Source: Acidimicrobiales bacterium (GTDB taxonomy: Bacteria; Actinomycetota; Acidimicrobiia; Acidimicrobiales; Aldehydirespiratoraceae). From it: a DNA stretch of 42,219 nt. Positions 1 to 7,978 of the stretch are shown here, in pieces; within the stretch, counting starts at the first letter, position 1, and the number at the start of each line of letters is the position of its first letter. The stretch covers positions 1 through 42,219 of the forward strand of contig JAJCXY010000016.1 in the NCBI GenBank assembly GCA_029263215.1, written 5' to 3'. Below the pieces are notes generated by a model. That model was not told the origin of the DNA, ran no database searches, and saw nothing but the letters and a program-made list of their open reading frames with translations. The position numbers and the translations under genes were made by a program.

Positions 1-674
1 CCGCCAAACAACTCACCACCAGCCTCGACGAAACCTACGACCAGCTCTGGCGCGGCGACGGCGGCCGCGACGGCACCCCCAACGACATACGCACCGTCGA
101 ACAACGCCGAGCCGACGCCCTCACCCAACTCGCCACCCCCACAACAGCGACAGCCGCCTCGGGGCAGGCCCCGCCGCGACGGCCTCACCCCAAACACCTC
201 ATCATGATCGCCGCCGACACCAACCAACTCAGCACCAACCCGACCGGCATCTCCCAAATCATCGACGGTGAGCCTCTCCCCCAAACCGTTCTCGAAGAAA
301 TCGCCTGCAACTCAGCCTTCGCCGCCGCCATCTACAACACCGAAGGCGCCGTCCTATGGCAAGGCCACACCAAACGCCTCGCCACCGACGACCAATGGAA
401 CCAGTTGATCGTTCGCGACCGCGGCTGCGTCATCTGCAACGCCCCCGCCGCCCACTGCCAAGCCCACCACCTCACCCCCTTCGCCCCACCCACCAACGCC
501 AACACCAACATCAACCAAATGATCCTCATCTGCCCCACCGACCACCACATGGTCCACACCGGCAGCCACCAACTCACCCAAACACCCACCGGCTGGACCC
601 TCCAACCCAAACACCACCAACAACCCCAACAACCCCAACAACGAAAACCCCAACCAGAACCCGAGGCGGCATGA
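1..674 (+). CDS. HNH endonuclease domain protein of the DUF222/13E12 type (3' part)
   Basis: The reading frame is already open at base 3, so only the C-terminal ~223 residues are in the window. Around 408-570 it encodes a zinc-type HNH module: CVIC, a later HCQAHHL, an N, then ICPTDHHMVH. This is the arrangement of the HNH nuclease at the end of DUF222/13E12-repeat proteins, which are multicopy in actinobacteria and mostly uncharacterised. Upstream, residues of the type NDIRTVEQRRADAL match the end of a DUF222 region. The last ~30 residues are Pro/Gln-rich. The coding strand is unusually rich in C and A and poor in G. The usual GG-T loop before the conserved Asn is replaced by PPTNANTN. Nuclease activity is inferred only. 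Confidence 0.85.
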   Translation, partial: AKQLTTSLDETYDQLWRGDGGRDGTPNDIRTVEQRRADALTQLATPTTATAASGQAPPRRPHPKHLIMIAADTNQLSTNPTGISQIIDGEPLPQTVLEEIACNSAFAAAIYNTEGAVLWQGHTKRLATDDQWNQLIVRDRGCVICNAPAAHCQAHHLTPFAPPTNANTNINQMILICPTDHHMVHTGSHQLTQTPTGWTLQPKHHQQPQQPQQRKPQPEPEAA

Positions 675-734
675 ACACGCCGGCCGAGCCCGCCTCGTGT
701 GGCGCTGGTCGTGCCGGCTGCTTACCCTTCCCTC

Positions 735-1226
735 ATGGCCACTCTCACCCCCGAAACCCCGAACTGGACCGACACCGCTCCGGTGAAAATCAGCGCCGTG
801 CGGGAGATGGCCACCACCGCCGATCGCGTCTTCGCTGCTCTCGCCAACCATGAGGCGTGGCCCAACTGGTTCGATGCGATCGATCGGGTCGACGTACTCG
901 GCGAGCAGCGGGAAGGCATCGGGGCGAGGCGCAGCGTCTATCTCGCCCGTCGACGGATCCGCATCGACGAGGAGTTCATCGAGTGGGAACCCGAGAAGGT
1001 CTGGAGCTTCACCGTGGTGGAAGCCACCGGGCCGTTCCGGCTGCTCGAGACCCTCAACGAGAGGGTCACGATCCAGGTGATCGGACCCGACCGGGTGAGA
1101 GTCACCTACCTGATGGCCCTCAAACCCCGAGGTCGCTCCAAGCTCCTCTTCGACAAGGTTCTCAGACGCGGCCTCGAGAAAAACCTCGGTAGCGCCCTCG
1201 ACGAGCTCGGCCGAAGCCTCAGCTGA
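735..1226 (+). CDS. SRPBCC (START/polyketide cyclase-like) protein
   Basis: A protein of 163 residues with the pattern of a small SRPBCC fold: a beta strand (VKISAVREMATTADRVF), helix with NHEAWPNWFDAIDRVDV, a run of strands, and a long C-terminal helix ending ALDELGRSLS. Such proteins bind hydrophobic ligands in a deep pocket; the ligand here is unknown. The frame can begin at a GTG at 699, but the ATG at 735 gives the normal family start; neither has a clear ribosome site. Its last 8 bases overlap the 3' end of the convergent oxidoreductase gene. No operon partner is evident. Confidence 0.75.
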   Translation: MATLTPETPNWTDTAPVKISAVREMATTADRVFAALANHEAWPNWFDAIDRVDVLGEQREGIGARRSVYLARRRIRIDEEFIEWEPEKVWSFTVVEATGPFRLLETLNERVTIQVIGPDRVRVTYLMALKPRGRSKLLFDKVLRRGLEKNLGSALDELGRSLS

Positions 1227-2259
1227 TCCAGGACTTCACCTTCTCGATATCTCCCAGGGGATCGCTGCCCGCAGGCGAGATCTGGAGATGGGTCACGCCG
1301 GCCTCGCGATAGGCCATCACCCGCTCCCGCACCCAACCCTCATCGCCCACCAGGGCGGTGGCATCGAGGAAGTCCTGGGGAATCAAGGCCATCGCCTCTT
1401 CCTTCTTGCCCGACAGGTAGAGGTTCTGGATCTCCTCGGCTTCGGACTCGTAGCCGTACTTGTGGAAGATGTTGTTGTAGAAGTTCTTCCCCTTGGATCC
1501 CATGCCGCCCACATAGAGCGCCGTCATGAAGCGGGCCCCATCGCGGATCTTGCCCGCTTCTTCGGTGTCGTCGGTGATGGCCAGAGCCCCGCCGGCAACG
1601 ACCTGGAGCGGGCCCAGAGCCTCGTCGCGCTTCGCCAGCCCCGCGGCGAGGTCGTCGCCCCATACATCGTTGGATTTGCCGGGATGGAAGAACACCGGGA
1701 GCCAGCCCTCGGCGATCTCGGCGGTGAGCTCGACGTTTTTGGGTCCGAGCGACGCCAGATAGATAGGTATCTCGTTGCGCACGGGATGGTTGATGAGCTT
1801 GAGGGGCTTGCCCAGGCCAGTGCCCTGATCCTCGGGCAGCGGAAGCTGATAGTTGGGCCCGTCGTGCAGGAGCCGTTCGCGCTTCCAGACCTGGCGGCAG
1901 ATCTCGATGATCTCGCGCTGGCGACCGAGGGGCTTGTCGTAGGGAACTCCATGCCAACCCTCGATGACCTGGGGCCCCGACGCCCCGAGGCCGAGGATGA
2001 AACGTCCGCCCGACACCGCATCGAGACCAGCCGCGGTCATGGCCGTGAGCGTAGGAGTCCGGCTGTAGATGGGAAAGATCGCCGATCCCAGCTCCATCGT
2101 CTGGGTCTGGGCCGCGAGGTAGCCGAGGATGCTCACCGAATCGAAGCTGTAGAGCTCCGCCACCCACCCCACATCGATCCCGGCACTTTCAAGATCACGG
2201 GCCTCCGCAGCAGCCATTCGTGGGTCGCCGGAGTAGCTGAGCATCATCGAAATCTTCAT
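1219..2259 (-). CDS. LLM class (probably F420-dependent) oxidoreductase
   Basis: 346 residues, the usual length for luciferase-like monooxygenase family proteins with a TIM barrel. Typical motifs are present: N-terminal MKISMMLSYSGDP, LGSAIFPIYSRTPTLTAM, and the family signature SGGRFILGLGASGPQVIEGW followed by a Y-D-K-P-L/R-E pattern. In actinobacteria most members of this subgroup use cofactor F420 rather than FMN; the cofactor here is inferred. Substrate unknown. The ATG is preceded by AGGAGG at proper spacing (on the minus strand, around 2264-2270), which settles the start. It is divergent from the secreted peptidase and overlaps the SRPBCC gene tail to tail. Confidence 0.85.
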   Translation of the reverse strand: MKISMMLSYSGDPRMAAAEARDLESAGIDVGWVAELYSFDSVSILGYLAAQTQTMELGSAIFPIYSRTPTLTAMTAAGLDAVSGGRFILGLGASGPQVIEGWHGVPYDKPLGRQREIIEICRQVWKRERLLHDGPNYQLPLPEDQGTGLGKPLKLINHPVRNEIPIYLASLGPKNVELTAEIAEGWLPVFFHPGKSNDVWGDDLAAGLAKRDEALGPLQVVAGGALAITDDTEEAGKIRDGARFMTALYVGGMGSKGKNFYNNIFHKYGYESEAEEIQNLYLSGKKEEAMALIPQDFLDATALVGDEGWVRERVMAYREAGVTHLQISPAGSDPLGDIEKVKSWIS

Positions 2260-2378
2260 GGGGCCTCCTGTCGGCGATCACGACAGTAACAATCGGCTCA
2301 CACATCGTGGCAATGGGGCCGATACCAAAGTGAACGCCGCGCTCGCTACCGTTGAGAGCGCAGCGGGCCCGAGGCTGC

Positions 2379-4430
2379 ATGTCCAAACATCGTCGTCACC
2401 AGATTCGACGCCCTTTCGCACTATTGCTGAGCGCCGCCGTGCTCTCGTCGATCACCGCTGTGGTGCCCACCGCGGGAGCGGTGGAAGGCTTCCAGAGCCT
2501 GCTGGCCCCCTTCGAATGTGGAACTGAGTGGTCGGGCGGCACCCGGGATTACCACGGTTTCAACAACTGGAACCTCGATATCAACCGAACGTCGCGGACC
2601 TACTCCGACCCCCAGCACGACCTCGGCCAACCCCTGCTGGCCCAAGCCGACGGTGTCGTGACATGGGTCGGCCTTCAGGAGAACGCAGGCACCTATCTCG
2701 ACATCGACTATGGCGACTACACCGTCCGCTACGTCCACCTGGTCCACGATTCCATCCCCGCTCACCTCGACCAGGCGGGGGCCTCGGTGGTGGTCGGAGA
2801 ACTCATCGGACTGCTTGGCGACACCGGCAATGCCACCCACGCCCACCTCCATCTCGAGTACTTCGACAGTCGGGGCCAAGAAGCTCAGCGAATCTGGCTG
2901 ATCCCCGACGACAAGCAGGTCCAGATCGCGATGGCCGGCGAGCTCATCGATCCGGGAGAGACCTTCGTGAGCACCAACTGCTCACCACCGGTCGCCGAGA
3001 CGCCGCTCGAGAGGCACATCCAGTCGCTGGTGGTGCCAGGGGGCCGCGCTTCGACATCCGCCGGAGCGGAATCGGCGCGCGCCTATCTGGTCGAACAACT
3101 CCAGCCCTATGCCGAAGCCCTCGATGCCACCACCGACCCTCTGTCCTACGAGGACGGCTTCGGTGACGGAACCAACGTGATCGCCCGGATCCCGGGTTCA
3201 GATCTAGGCGACGAGATCGTGATGATCGGTACCCACTACGACACCCCGGCCGACTGCGGCGGCGACACCGATCCCGGCACCGTCGCGCCATGCCCCGGAG
3301 CCACCGACAACGCAGCCGGAGCAGCGCTCCTCCTCGAATTGGCCAAGACGATCGGTTCAGCCGAAACCGGACCACGACGAACCCTTTTGTTCGCGTTCTG
3401 GGACCGCACCGAGACAGCCCTCGCCGGGGCCAAGGCCTGGACCGACACCAACTCCCCCGGCATCGTCGACGACGTAGTGGTCTACCTCGACTACGACAAG
3501 CAGGGCGCCAGCCTCTCCCTGCCCCTCAGAAGCACCACGTTCGCGATGGGTGCAGCCAGTGGCGGAGACCCCCTCCGCGCCGCGGTAGAGAGCGCCGACC
3601 AGGCCAGCCTGCCCCTCGACGTGACGCGATTCGAGACCGCTTCGGAGCTCAGCGGCGACGCGGCCATTTTCGTCGACCTGGGTATCCCCACCGTCGGGTT
3701 CACCGATCGGTCGACGGCGTGCACCAACAGCGTCGACGACACCGCCGACCTCATCGACAGCACCAAACTCCAACGCCAACTCGCCACCGCGATCCACCTC
3801 ACCGACCAGCTGGCCACAGCCGACTCGGTACCGGTGTTCGAACCCCTGACCGGGCCCACCCCAACCGATGCATCAACCCTTCTCGCCCTGGTCGACCGCG
3901 CCGCGATGGGCGGGCTCACCGACTTCGACGAACTGGCCGCTATCGTCGGAGAAGCACCCACCGCGCTCGACCCCACCCAGTCAGCCGCGGTGACGGCCGC
4001 CTTCACCGCCTTCGCCGCTCGAGTCGCGACCCTTGCATGCTCCAGCCATCGCGCCCCGGCCCCGTTCACCGACCTTGCGGCCCAGTCCTATGCCCTAGCC
4101 GACGTCGGCCTGCTCTACGACCTCGAAATCACCACCGGCACCAGCGCCACCACCTACAGCCCAACCAACTACGTCACCCGCGAACAAATGGCCGCCTTCC
4201 TCGCCCGACTCTGGCAAGCCCTCAACCCCGACCACCCCACCCCACCCGACGACCACCCCTTCACCGACATCGACCCCGACTCCTTCGCAATCACCGCAAT
4301 CAACCTCATCTACGACCTCGAAATCACCACCGGCACCAGCGCCACCACCTACAGCCCAACCAACTACGTCACCCGCGAACAAATGGCCGCCTTCCTCGGC
4401 CGACTGTTGAGAGCAGCCAGGGCCGGCTGA
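2379..4430 (+). CDS. Secreted M23-type peptidase with inactive-looking M28 domain and SLH-type repeats
   Basis: 683 residues from the ATG at 2379 (an upstream TTG at 2352 is possible). Residues 1-36 form a signal peptide (basic start, hydrophobic core, TAGA before VEG). An M23 (LytM-like) metallopeptidase domain follows: H59, D67 and H156-L-H158 are its zinc ligands and catalytic pair. Residues ~220-480 resemble M28 aminopeptidases: H286/D288 in GTHYDTP, D310 in TDNAAG and D371 in YLDYD are there, but the catalytic Glu position is T344 (E345 kept) and the last metal His is N450, so this domain is probably dead. The C-terminus has two S-layer-homology-like units with VTREQMAAFL, nearly identical in DNA. 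Likely exported to the cell wall to cut peptidoglycan or protein; function inferred. Confidence 0.8.
   Translation: MSKHRRHQIRRPFALLLSAAVLSSITAVVPTAGAVEGFQSLLAPFECGTEWSGGTRDYHGFNNWNLDINRTSRTYSDPQHDLGQPLLAQADGVVTWVGLQENAGTYLDIDYGDYTVRYVHLVHDSIPAHLDQAGASVVVGELIGLLGDTGNATHAHLHLEYFDSRGQEAQRIWLIPDDKQVQIAMAGELIDPGETFVSTNCSPPVAETPLERHIQSLVVPGGRASTSAGAESARAYLVEQLQPYAEALDATTDPLSYEDGFGDGTNVIARIPGSDLGDEIVMIGTHYDTPADCGGDTDPGTVAPCPGATDNAAGAALLLELAKTIGSAETGPRRTLLFAFWDRTETALAGAKAWTDTNSPGIVDDVVVYLDYDKQGASLSLPLRSTTFAMGAASGGDPLRAAVESADQASLPLDVTRFETASELSGDAAIFVDLGIPTVGFTDRSTACTNSVDDTADLIDSTKLQRQLATAIHLTDQLATADSVPVFEPLTGPTPTDASTLLALVDRAAMGGLTDFDELAAIVGEAPTALDPTQSAAVTAAFTAFAARVATLACSSHRAPAPFTDLAAQSYALADVGLLYDLEITTGTSATTYSPTNYVTREQMAAFLARLWQALNPDHPTPPDDHPFTDIDPDSFAITAINLIYDLEITTGTSATTYSPTNYVTREQMAAFLGRLLRAARAG
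4114..4203 (+). repeat. 90-bp exact direct repeat, copy 1 (SLH unit)
   Basis: Identical base for base to 4309-4398, 195 bp downstream, in the same reading frame. It encodes the end of one SLH-type unit (YDLEITTGTSATTYSP then TNYVTREQMAAFL). Third codon positions are identical too, which points to recent duplication or gene conversion. Confidence 0.95.
4309..4398 (+). repeat. 90-bp exact direct repeat, copy 2 (SLH unit)
   Basis: Second copy of the unit at 4114-4203. The period of 195 bp equals 65 codons, the normal spacing of SLH-type modules. The first differing base after the block is C4204 versus G4399. Confidence 0.95.
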
Positions 4431-4459
4431 CCCGAGAAGCACCAACTCAGCCTCGGGTC
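4429..4459 (+). terminator. Hairpin after the secreted peptidase gene
   Basis: GACCCGAG pairs perfectly with CTCGGGTC (8-bp stem, 15-nt loop), beginning inside the TGA stop codon. No T-run follows, so intrinsic termination is only a possibility; it may also stabilise the 3' end. Confidence 0.4.
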
Positions 4460-4504
4460 CCGGTTGATTTCCACCCGCGACGAACAATCGGGCAGACTGC
4501 GACA

Positions 4505-5704
4505 ATGAGCGACGCCGATCTCCAAAAAGTCGAGGATGCCCTCGACGCCCTCCTCGCCCACCACGATCCCACCAGTGAGGGATACGAGGAGTTCCGAGGC
4601 CACCAATACGACGCAGGCCTCGCCTGGGTCATGTACCCCGAGGGCTTCGGTGGCCTGGGCGTAGCCCCCCAACTCCAACGAGTCGCCAACCAGCGCCTCT
4701 CCGACGCCGGCGCCCCACCCATGGACCCCGCGATGTTCTTCATTGCCCTCGCCGGTCCCACCATCGTCACCCACGGGTCCGACGAGGTGAAGAAGCGTTT
4801 CCTTCGTCCGATGTTCACCGGCGAGGAGAAATGGTGCCAACTGTTCTCCGAACCGGGCGCGGGCTCAGATTTCGCCGGGCTCGGCACCAAGGCCATACGC
4901 GACGGCGACGAATGGACCATCAACGGGCAGAAGGTGTGGAATACACTGGCCCACGTCACCGATTTCGGAATGCTCGTCACCCGCACCGACCCCAACGTGC
5001 CCAAACACCGGGGCATGACCTACTTCGCACTCGACATGCGGGCCCCGGGCGTGGAGGTCAGGCCGCTACGCCAGATCACCGGCGAGGCCGAGTTCAACGA
5101 GGTCTACATGACCGACGTGAGGGTGCCCGACGAATACCGCATCGGCGAAGAGGGTGAGGGTTGGCGGGCTGCGCTCACCACCCTGATGAATGAGCGCAAC
5201 GCAATCGGTGGCGGTGGCGGTGGTGGTCCCCGACGCGGCGGAGGAGCGATCGGGAGCCTGGTGCACACCTGGAAGGCAACAGCCGATCAAGCCAACCCGG
5301 CCAACAAGGACCGGGTCATGAAGCTCTGGGTCAGGGCCGAAGCTCTGCGACTCACCAACCTGCGGGCCGCCCAGCAGGCCAAGTCCGGCAACCCCGGACC
5401 GGAAGGCTCGGTGGGCAAGTCGATGATGGCCAACCTCAACCAGGACATCTTCGAGGCCACCATCGACCTTCTGGGCATGAGCGGACAGATCGACTACGAC
5501 TACACCTTCCGTCGACCCGAGGCCTTTGATCTTTCCGGCGAAATCGCGGGGCCGGGCCACGCCTTCTTGAGGGCCCGAGCCAACACGATCGAAGGGGGCA
5601 CCACCGAGGTCATGAAGAACATCCTCGGTGAGCAGGTGCTCGGCCTGCCCGGTGAGCCTCGCGTCGACAAGGAGATCCCCTGGATCGACGTTCCCAGGGG
5701 CTGA
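4505..5704 (+). CDS. Acyl-CoA dehydrogenase family protein
   Basis: 399 residues from ATG 4505, typical ACAD length. Motifs in order: a short N-terminal helical part, YPEGFGGLG, the substrate/FAD loop QLFSEPGAGSDFAGLGT, WTINGQKVWNT, and near the C-terminus NTIEGGTTEVMKNILGEQVLGL, which carries the Glu at the position of the catalytic base in medium-chain enzymes (IEGG). It oxidises an acyl-CoA to the 2-enoyl-CoA, passing electrons to ETF; chain length is unknown. A Gly-rich insertion with six to seven glycines (around residues 238-246) lies between the middle and C-terminal domains. The frame is open far upstream, but that part overlaps the peptidase gene and is not coding. Convergent to an enoyl-CoA hydratase. 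Confidence 0.9.
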   Translation: MSDADLQKVEDALDALLAHHDPTSEGYEEFRGHQYDAGLAWVMYPEGFGGLGVAPQLQRVANQRLSDAGAPPMDPAMFFIALAGPTIVTHGSDEVKKRFLRPMFTGEEKWCQLFSEPGAGSDFAGLGTKAIRDGDEWTINGQKVWNTLAHVTDFGMLVTRTDPNVPKHRGMTYFALDMRAPGVEVRPLRQITGEAEFNEVYMTDVRVPDEYRIGEEGEGWRAALTTLMNERNAIGGGGGGGPRRGGGAIGSLVHTWKATADQANPANKDRVMKLWVRAEALRLTNLRAAQQAKSGNPGPEGSVGKSMMANLNQDIFEATIDLLGMSGQIDYDYTFRRPEAFDLSGEIAGPGHAFLRARANTIEGGTTEVMKNILGEQVLGLPGEPRVDKEIPWIDVPRG

Positions 5705-5710
5705 CGCTAC

Positions 5711-5722
5711 TGAGCCGGCTCA
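5711..5722. terminator. Palindrome between convergent genes
   Basis: TGAGCCGGCTCA is a perfect 12-bp palindrome between the stop of the acyl-CoA dehydrogenase (5704) and the enoyl-CoA hydratase gene on the other strand, including the latter's stop codon. It could act as a weak bidirectional 3'-end hairpin; no T-run. Confidence 0.3.
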
Positions 5723-6376
5723 GGCGCCGAGGTATTCGGCGACATCGGGGAAAAGTTGGCGCTTGATCACGCTGAGGTTGGCGCCCGCAGTGGGGCCGAG
5801 GGGACGGCCCAGTTCGGTCGCGACGTCGATCAGATCCTCGGCCGACGCGACCACATCCACGATCCCGGCCGCCACGCAATCCGGGCCGGAATAGCGTCGG
5901 CCCGAGAGGGCCGCCGATCGCCGAGTGTTGCTCGGCAGGGTGGCCCGGAGTACCGACATCAGGGAGCGAGGAAACGACATCTGGAGGTGCACTTCCGGCA
6001 GGCAGAAGAACCCTCGATCGGCCCGCATCACGGCCTGATCGTGAGCGAGAACCAGGAACGCACCCATACCGAACGCATGGCCATTCACCGCGGCGACAGT
6101 TGGTGCGGGGAAGAGCATGAGCCGGCTCACGACCGCCTCGATGCGTTTCACGTAGGCAGCTATCTCATCGTTCTCGGATGCGGCCATGTAGGGCACATCG
6201 AGACCGTTGGAGTAATGCTTGGCCGATCCCGTGGTGACCAGCACCTTGGGCCCCTCGGCCGCCTCCACCTCATCGAGCAGCGCATGCATCTCAAGCGCCC
6301 AAGCGTCGGTCGTGACGTTTTCGTCGGCGCCGAAGTCCAGCACGAATATCTCATCGGTCCGGGAAAGACTCACCAT
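5720..6376 (-). CDS. Enoyl-CoA hydratase/isomerase family protein
   Basis: 218 residues from the ATG at 6376, shorter than the usual ~260 for crotonases. The first oxyanion-hole segment is SAKHYSNGLD and the second is NGHAFGMGAFLVLAHD, both crotonase hallmarks. The third region, CLPEVHLQMSFP, has Glu at the position often used for catalysis, whereas the second catalytic Glu of classical hydratases is not obvious, so it may be an isomerase-type member (delta3,delta2-enoyl-CoA isomerase-like). The frame runs open further upstream, but that part lies across the promoter and start of the divergent ligase. Context suggests fatty-acid or acyl-CoA turnover with the neighbouring dehydrogenase. Confidence 0.8.
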   Translation of the reverse strand: MVSLSRTDEIFVLDFGADENVTTDAWALEMHALLDEVEAAEGPKVLVTTGSAKHYSNGLDVPYMAASENDEIAAYVKRIEAVVSRLMLFPAPTVAAVNGHAFGMGAFLVLAHDQAVMRADRGFFCLPEVHLQMSFPRSLMSVLRATLPSNTRRSAALSGRRYSGPDCVAAGIVDVVASAEDLIDVATELGRPLGPTAGANLSVIKRQLFPDVAEYLGA

Positions 6377-6463
6377 GGCCGCGCACCCTAGCTCCAGACC
6401 TCCGCGGGACTCGAACCGATCACCTATCATCGGCGCCGCTTCACTTCCCGCCCCGATCGTCCC

Positions 6464-7978
6464 ATGAGCCCAGCCAACGGCAACTTCATCGAAGACCTGA
6501 TGGCCGGCTCGGCCCAACAGCCCGAAACTCCCTTCCTGATCGTGCCCGGCGGCCCAACCGTCAGCCACGGCGAGTTCTGGAACCGTGTCAGCCAGATGGC
6601 CACCGTGCTCACCAATCGCGGCGCCGGCCCGGGCACTCGCGTCGTATCCCAAGTCGACAAGTCGATCGACGCTGTCGTTCTCTACGCCGCCTGCCTCCAC
6701 GCGGGAGCGGTTCATGTGCCCCTCAACCCCTCGTTCACCGACGACGAACTCGACTACTTCGTGGCCGACGCCGATCCGGCGATCGTCGTGGTACCTCGAG
6801 ATCGAGCCGATCGCGTCGCCGGCGACCACGCCGTCGAAGTGCTGAGCCTCGATGCCGATGGGGACGGCTCTCTGCTCGACGCCGCCCACCGAGCGGGTCG
6901 TCGCGCTTCGGAGCCTCGGTCCGCGAATGACCTAGCCGCCCTGCTCTACACCTCGGGCACCACCGGACCGCCCAAGGGCGCGGCGATCACCCACGCCAAC
7001 TTGAGACTCAACACCACGGCATTGCACCAGACCTGGCGCTTCAGCAGCGACGATCACCTGATCCACAGCCTGCCGATCTTCCACGTGCACGGCTTGTTCG
7101 TCGCCCTCCACTGCCCGATGCTGTCGGGCGCTCCCATCACCTTCCTACCCCGTTTCGATCCCGCGGCCGTCGTTGCCGCGCTGAGGAGTGCCACCGTGTT
7201 CATGGGGGTCCCCACCCACTACAGCCGCCTGCTCTCCACCCCCGGATTCGACCGCGCCACCTGCGCCGGAATGCGCCTCTTCACCTCGGGCTCAGCGCCC
7301 CTGGCCGGCACCTTGTTCGACGAGTTCACAGCCCGCACCGGCCACGTGATCTGCGAGCGCTACGGCATGAGCGAAACCCTGATCACAACGAGCAACCCCT
7401 ACGAGGGCGACCGCATCGCCGGCACCGTCGGTTTCGCCCTGCCCGGCATCGAGTTGCGCACCACCGACGAGTTCGGGCACCCCGTGCCAGTCGATCAGAC
7501 CGGTGTGGTCGAGGTGCGCGGAAGCCAGGTAATGGCGCAGTATTGGCGTCGACCGGAGGCCGACCTCCTCTGTCGGCGCGACGGCGACTGGTTCGTCACC
7601 AGCGATCTCGGTGCCCTCGATGAGCAGGGCCGCCTCACCCTGCACGGCCGCACCAGCGATCTGATCATCAGCGGCGGCGAGAACGTCTACCCGAAGGAAG
7701 TCGAACTTCTCCTCGACGCCATCCCCGGAGTAGTCGAATCAGCGGTCGTAGGCCTCCCCCACCCCGACCTCGGCGAGGCGGTCACCGCGATGATCGTGGT
7801 CGACACCGACTCTCCCGACGACGCCACGATCGCCGACACCCTCCAGAGCTCTCTGGCCCGGTTCAAACACCCGAAGGCAATAGTTCGTCTCGCCGCCCTG
7901 CCCCTCAACTCGATGGGGAAGGTTCAGAAGAAGGAACTACGCGAGCTCTACCTGACCCACTACTCCGCTTCGAGTTGA
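6464..7978 (+). CDS. Malonyl-CoA synthetase-like acyl-CoA ligase (MatB type)
   Basis: 504 residues, an ANL-superfamily adenylating enzyme that makes acyl-CoA from acid, ATP and CoA. Core motifs: P-loop LLYTSGTTGPPKGA, ERYGMSE, the hinge GRTSDLIISGGENVYPKEVE, and the catalytic Lys region NSMGKVQKKELR. The segment LPIFHVHGLFVALHCPML with FLPRFD and TVFMGVPTHYSRLL is characteristic of MatB/ACSF3 malonate-methylmalonate ligases, hence the call; substrate is not proven. Starts at an ATG 87 bp from the divergent enoyl-CoA hydratase. Its last 19 bases overlap the end of the convergent membrane protein gene. Confidence 0.8.
   Translation: MSPANGNFIEDLMAGSAQQPETPFLIVPGGPTVSHGEFWNRVSQMATVLTNRGAGPGTRVVSQVDKSIDAVVLYAACLHAGAVHVPLNPSFTDDELDYFVADADPAIVVVPRDRADRVAGDHAVEVLSLDADGDGSLLDAAHRAGRRASEPRSANDLAALLYTSGTTGPPKGAAITHANLRLNTTALHQTWRFSSDDHLIHSLPIFHVHGLFVALHCPMLSGAPITFLPRFDPAAVVAALRSATVFMGVPTHYSRLLSTPGFDRATCAGMRLFTSGSAPLAGTLFDEFTARTGHVICERYGMSETLITTSNPYEGDRIAGTVGFALPGIELRTTDEFGHPVPVDQTGVVEVRGSQVMAQYWRRPEADLLCRRDGDWFVTSDLGALDEQGRLTLHGRTSDLIISGGENVYPKEVELLLDAIPGVVESAVVGLPHPDLGEAVTAMIVVDTDSPDDATIADTLQSSLARFKHPKAIVRLAALPLNSMGKVQKKELRELYLTHYSASS

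Noticed and set aside
1-674. HNH protein as part of a defence or mobile system
   Set aside because: It is of the DUF222/13E12 type common as isolated multicopy genes in actinobacteria; no methylase, integrase or other defence gene is next to it.
3290-4504. Apparent ~400-residue N-terminal extension of the acyl-CoA dehydrogenase
   Set aside because: That part is an Arg/Pro/His-rich frame-shifted reading of the secreted peptidase; the true enzyme begins at ATG 4505.
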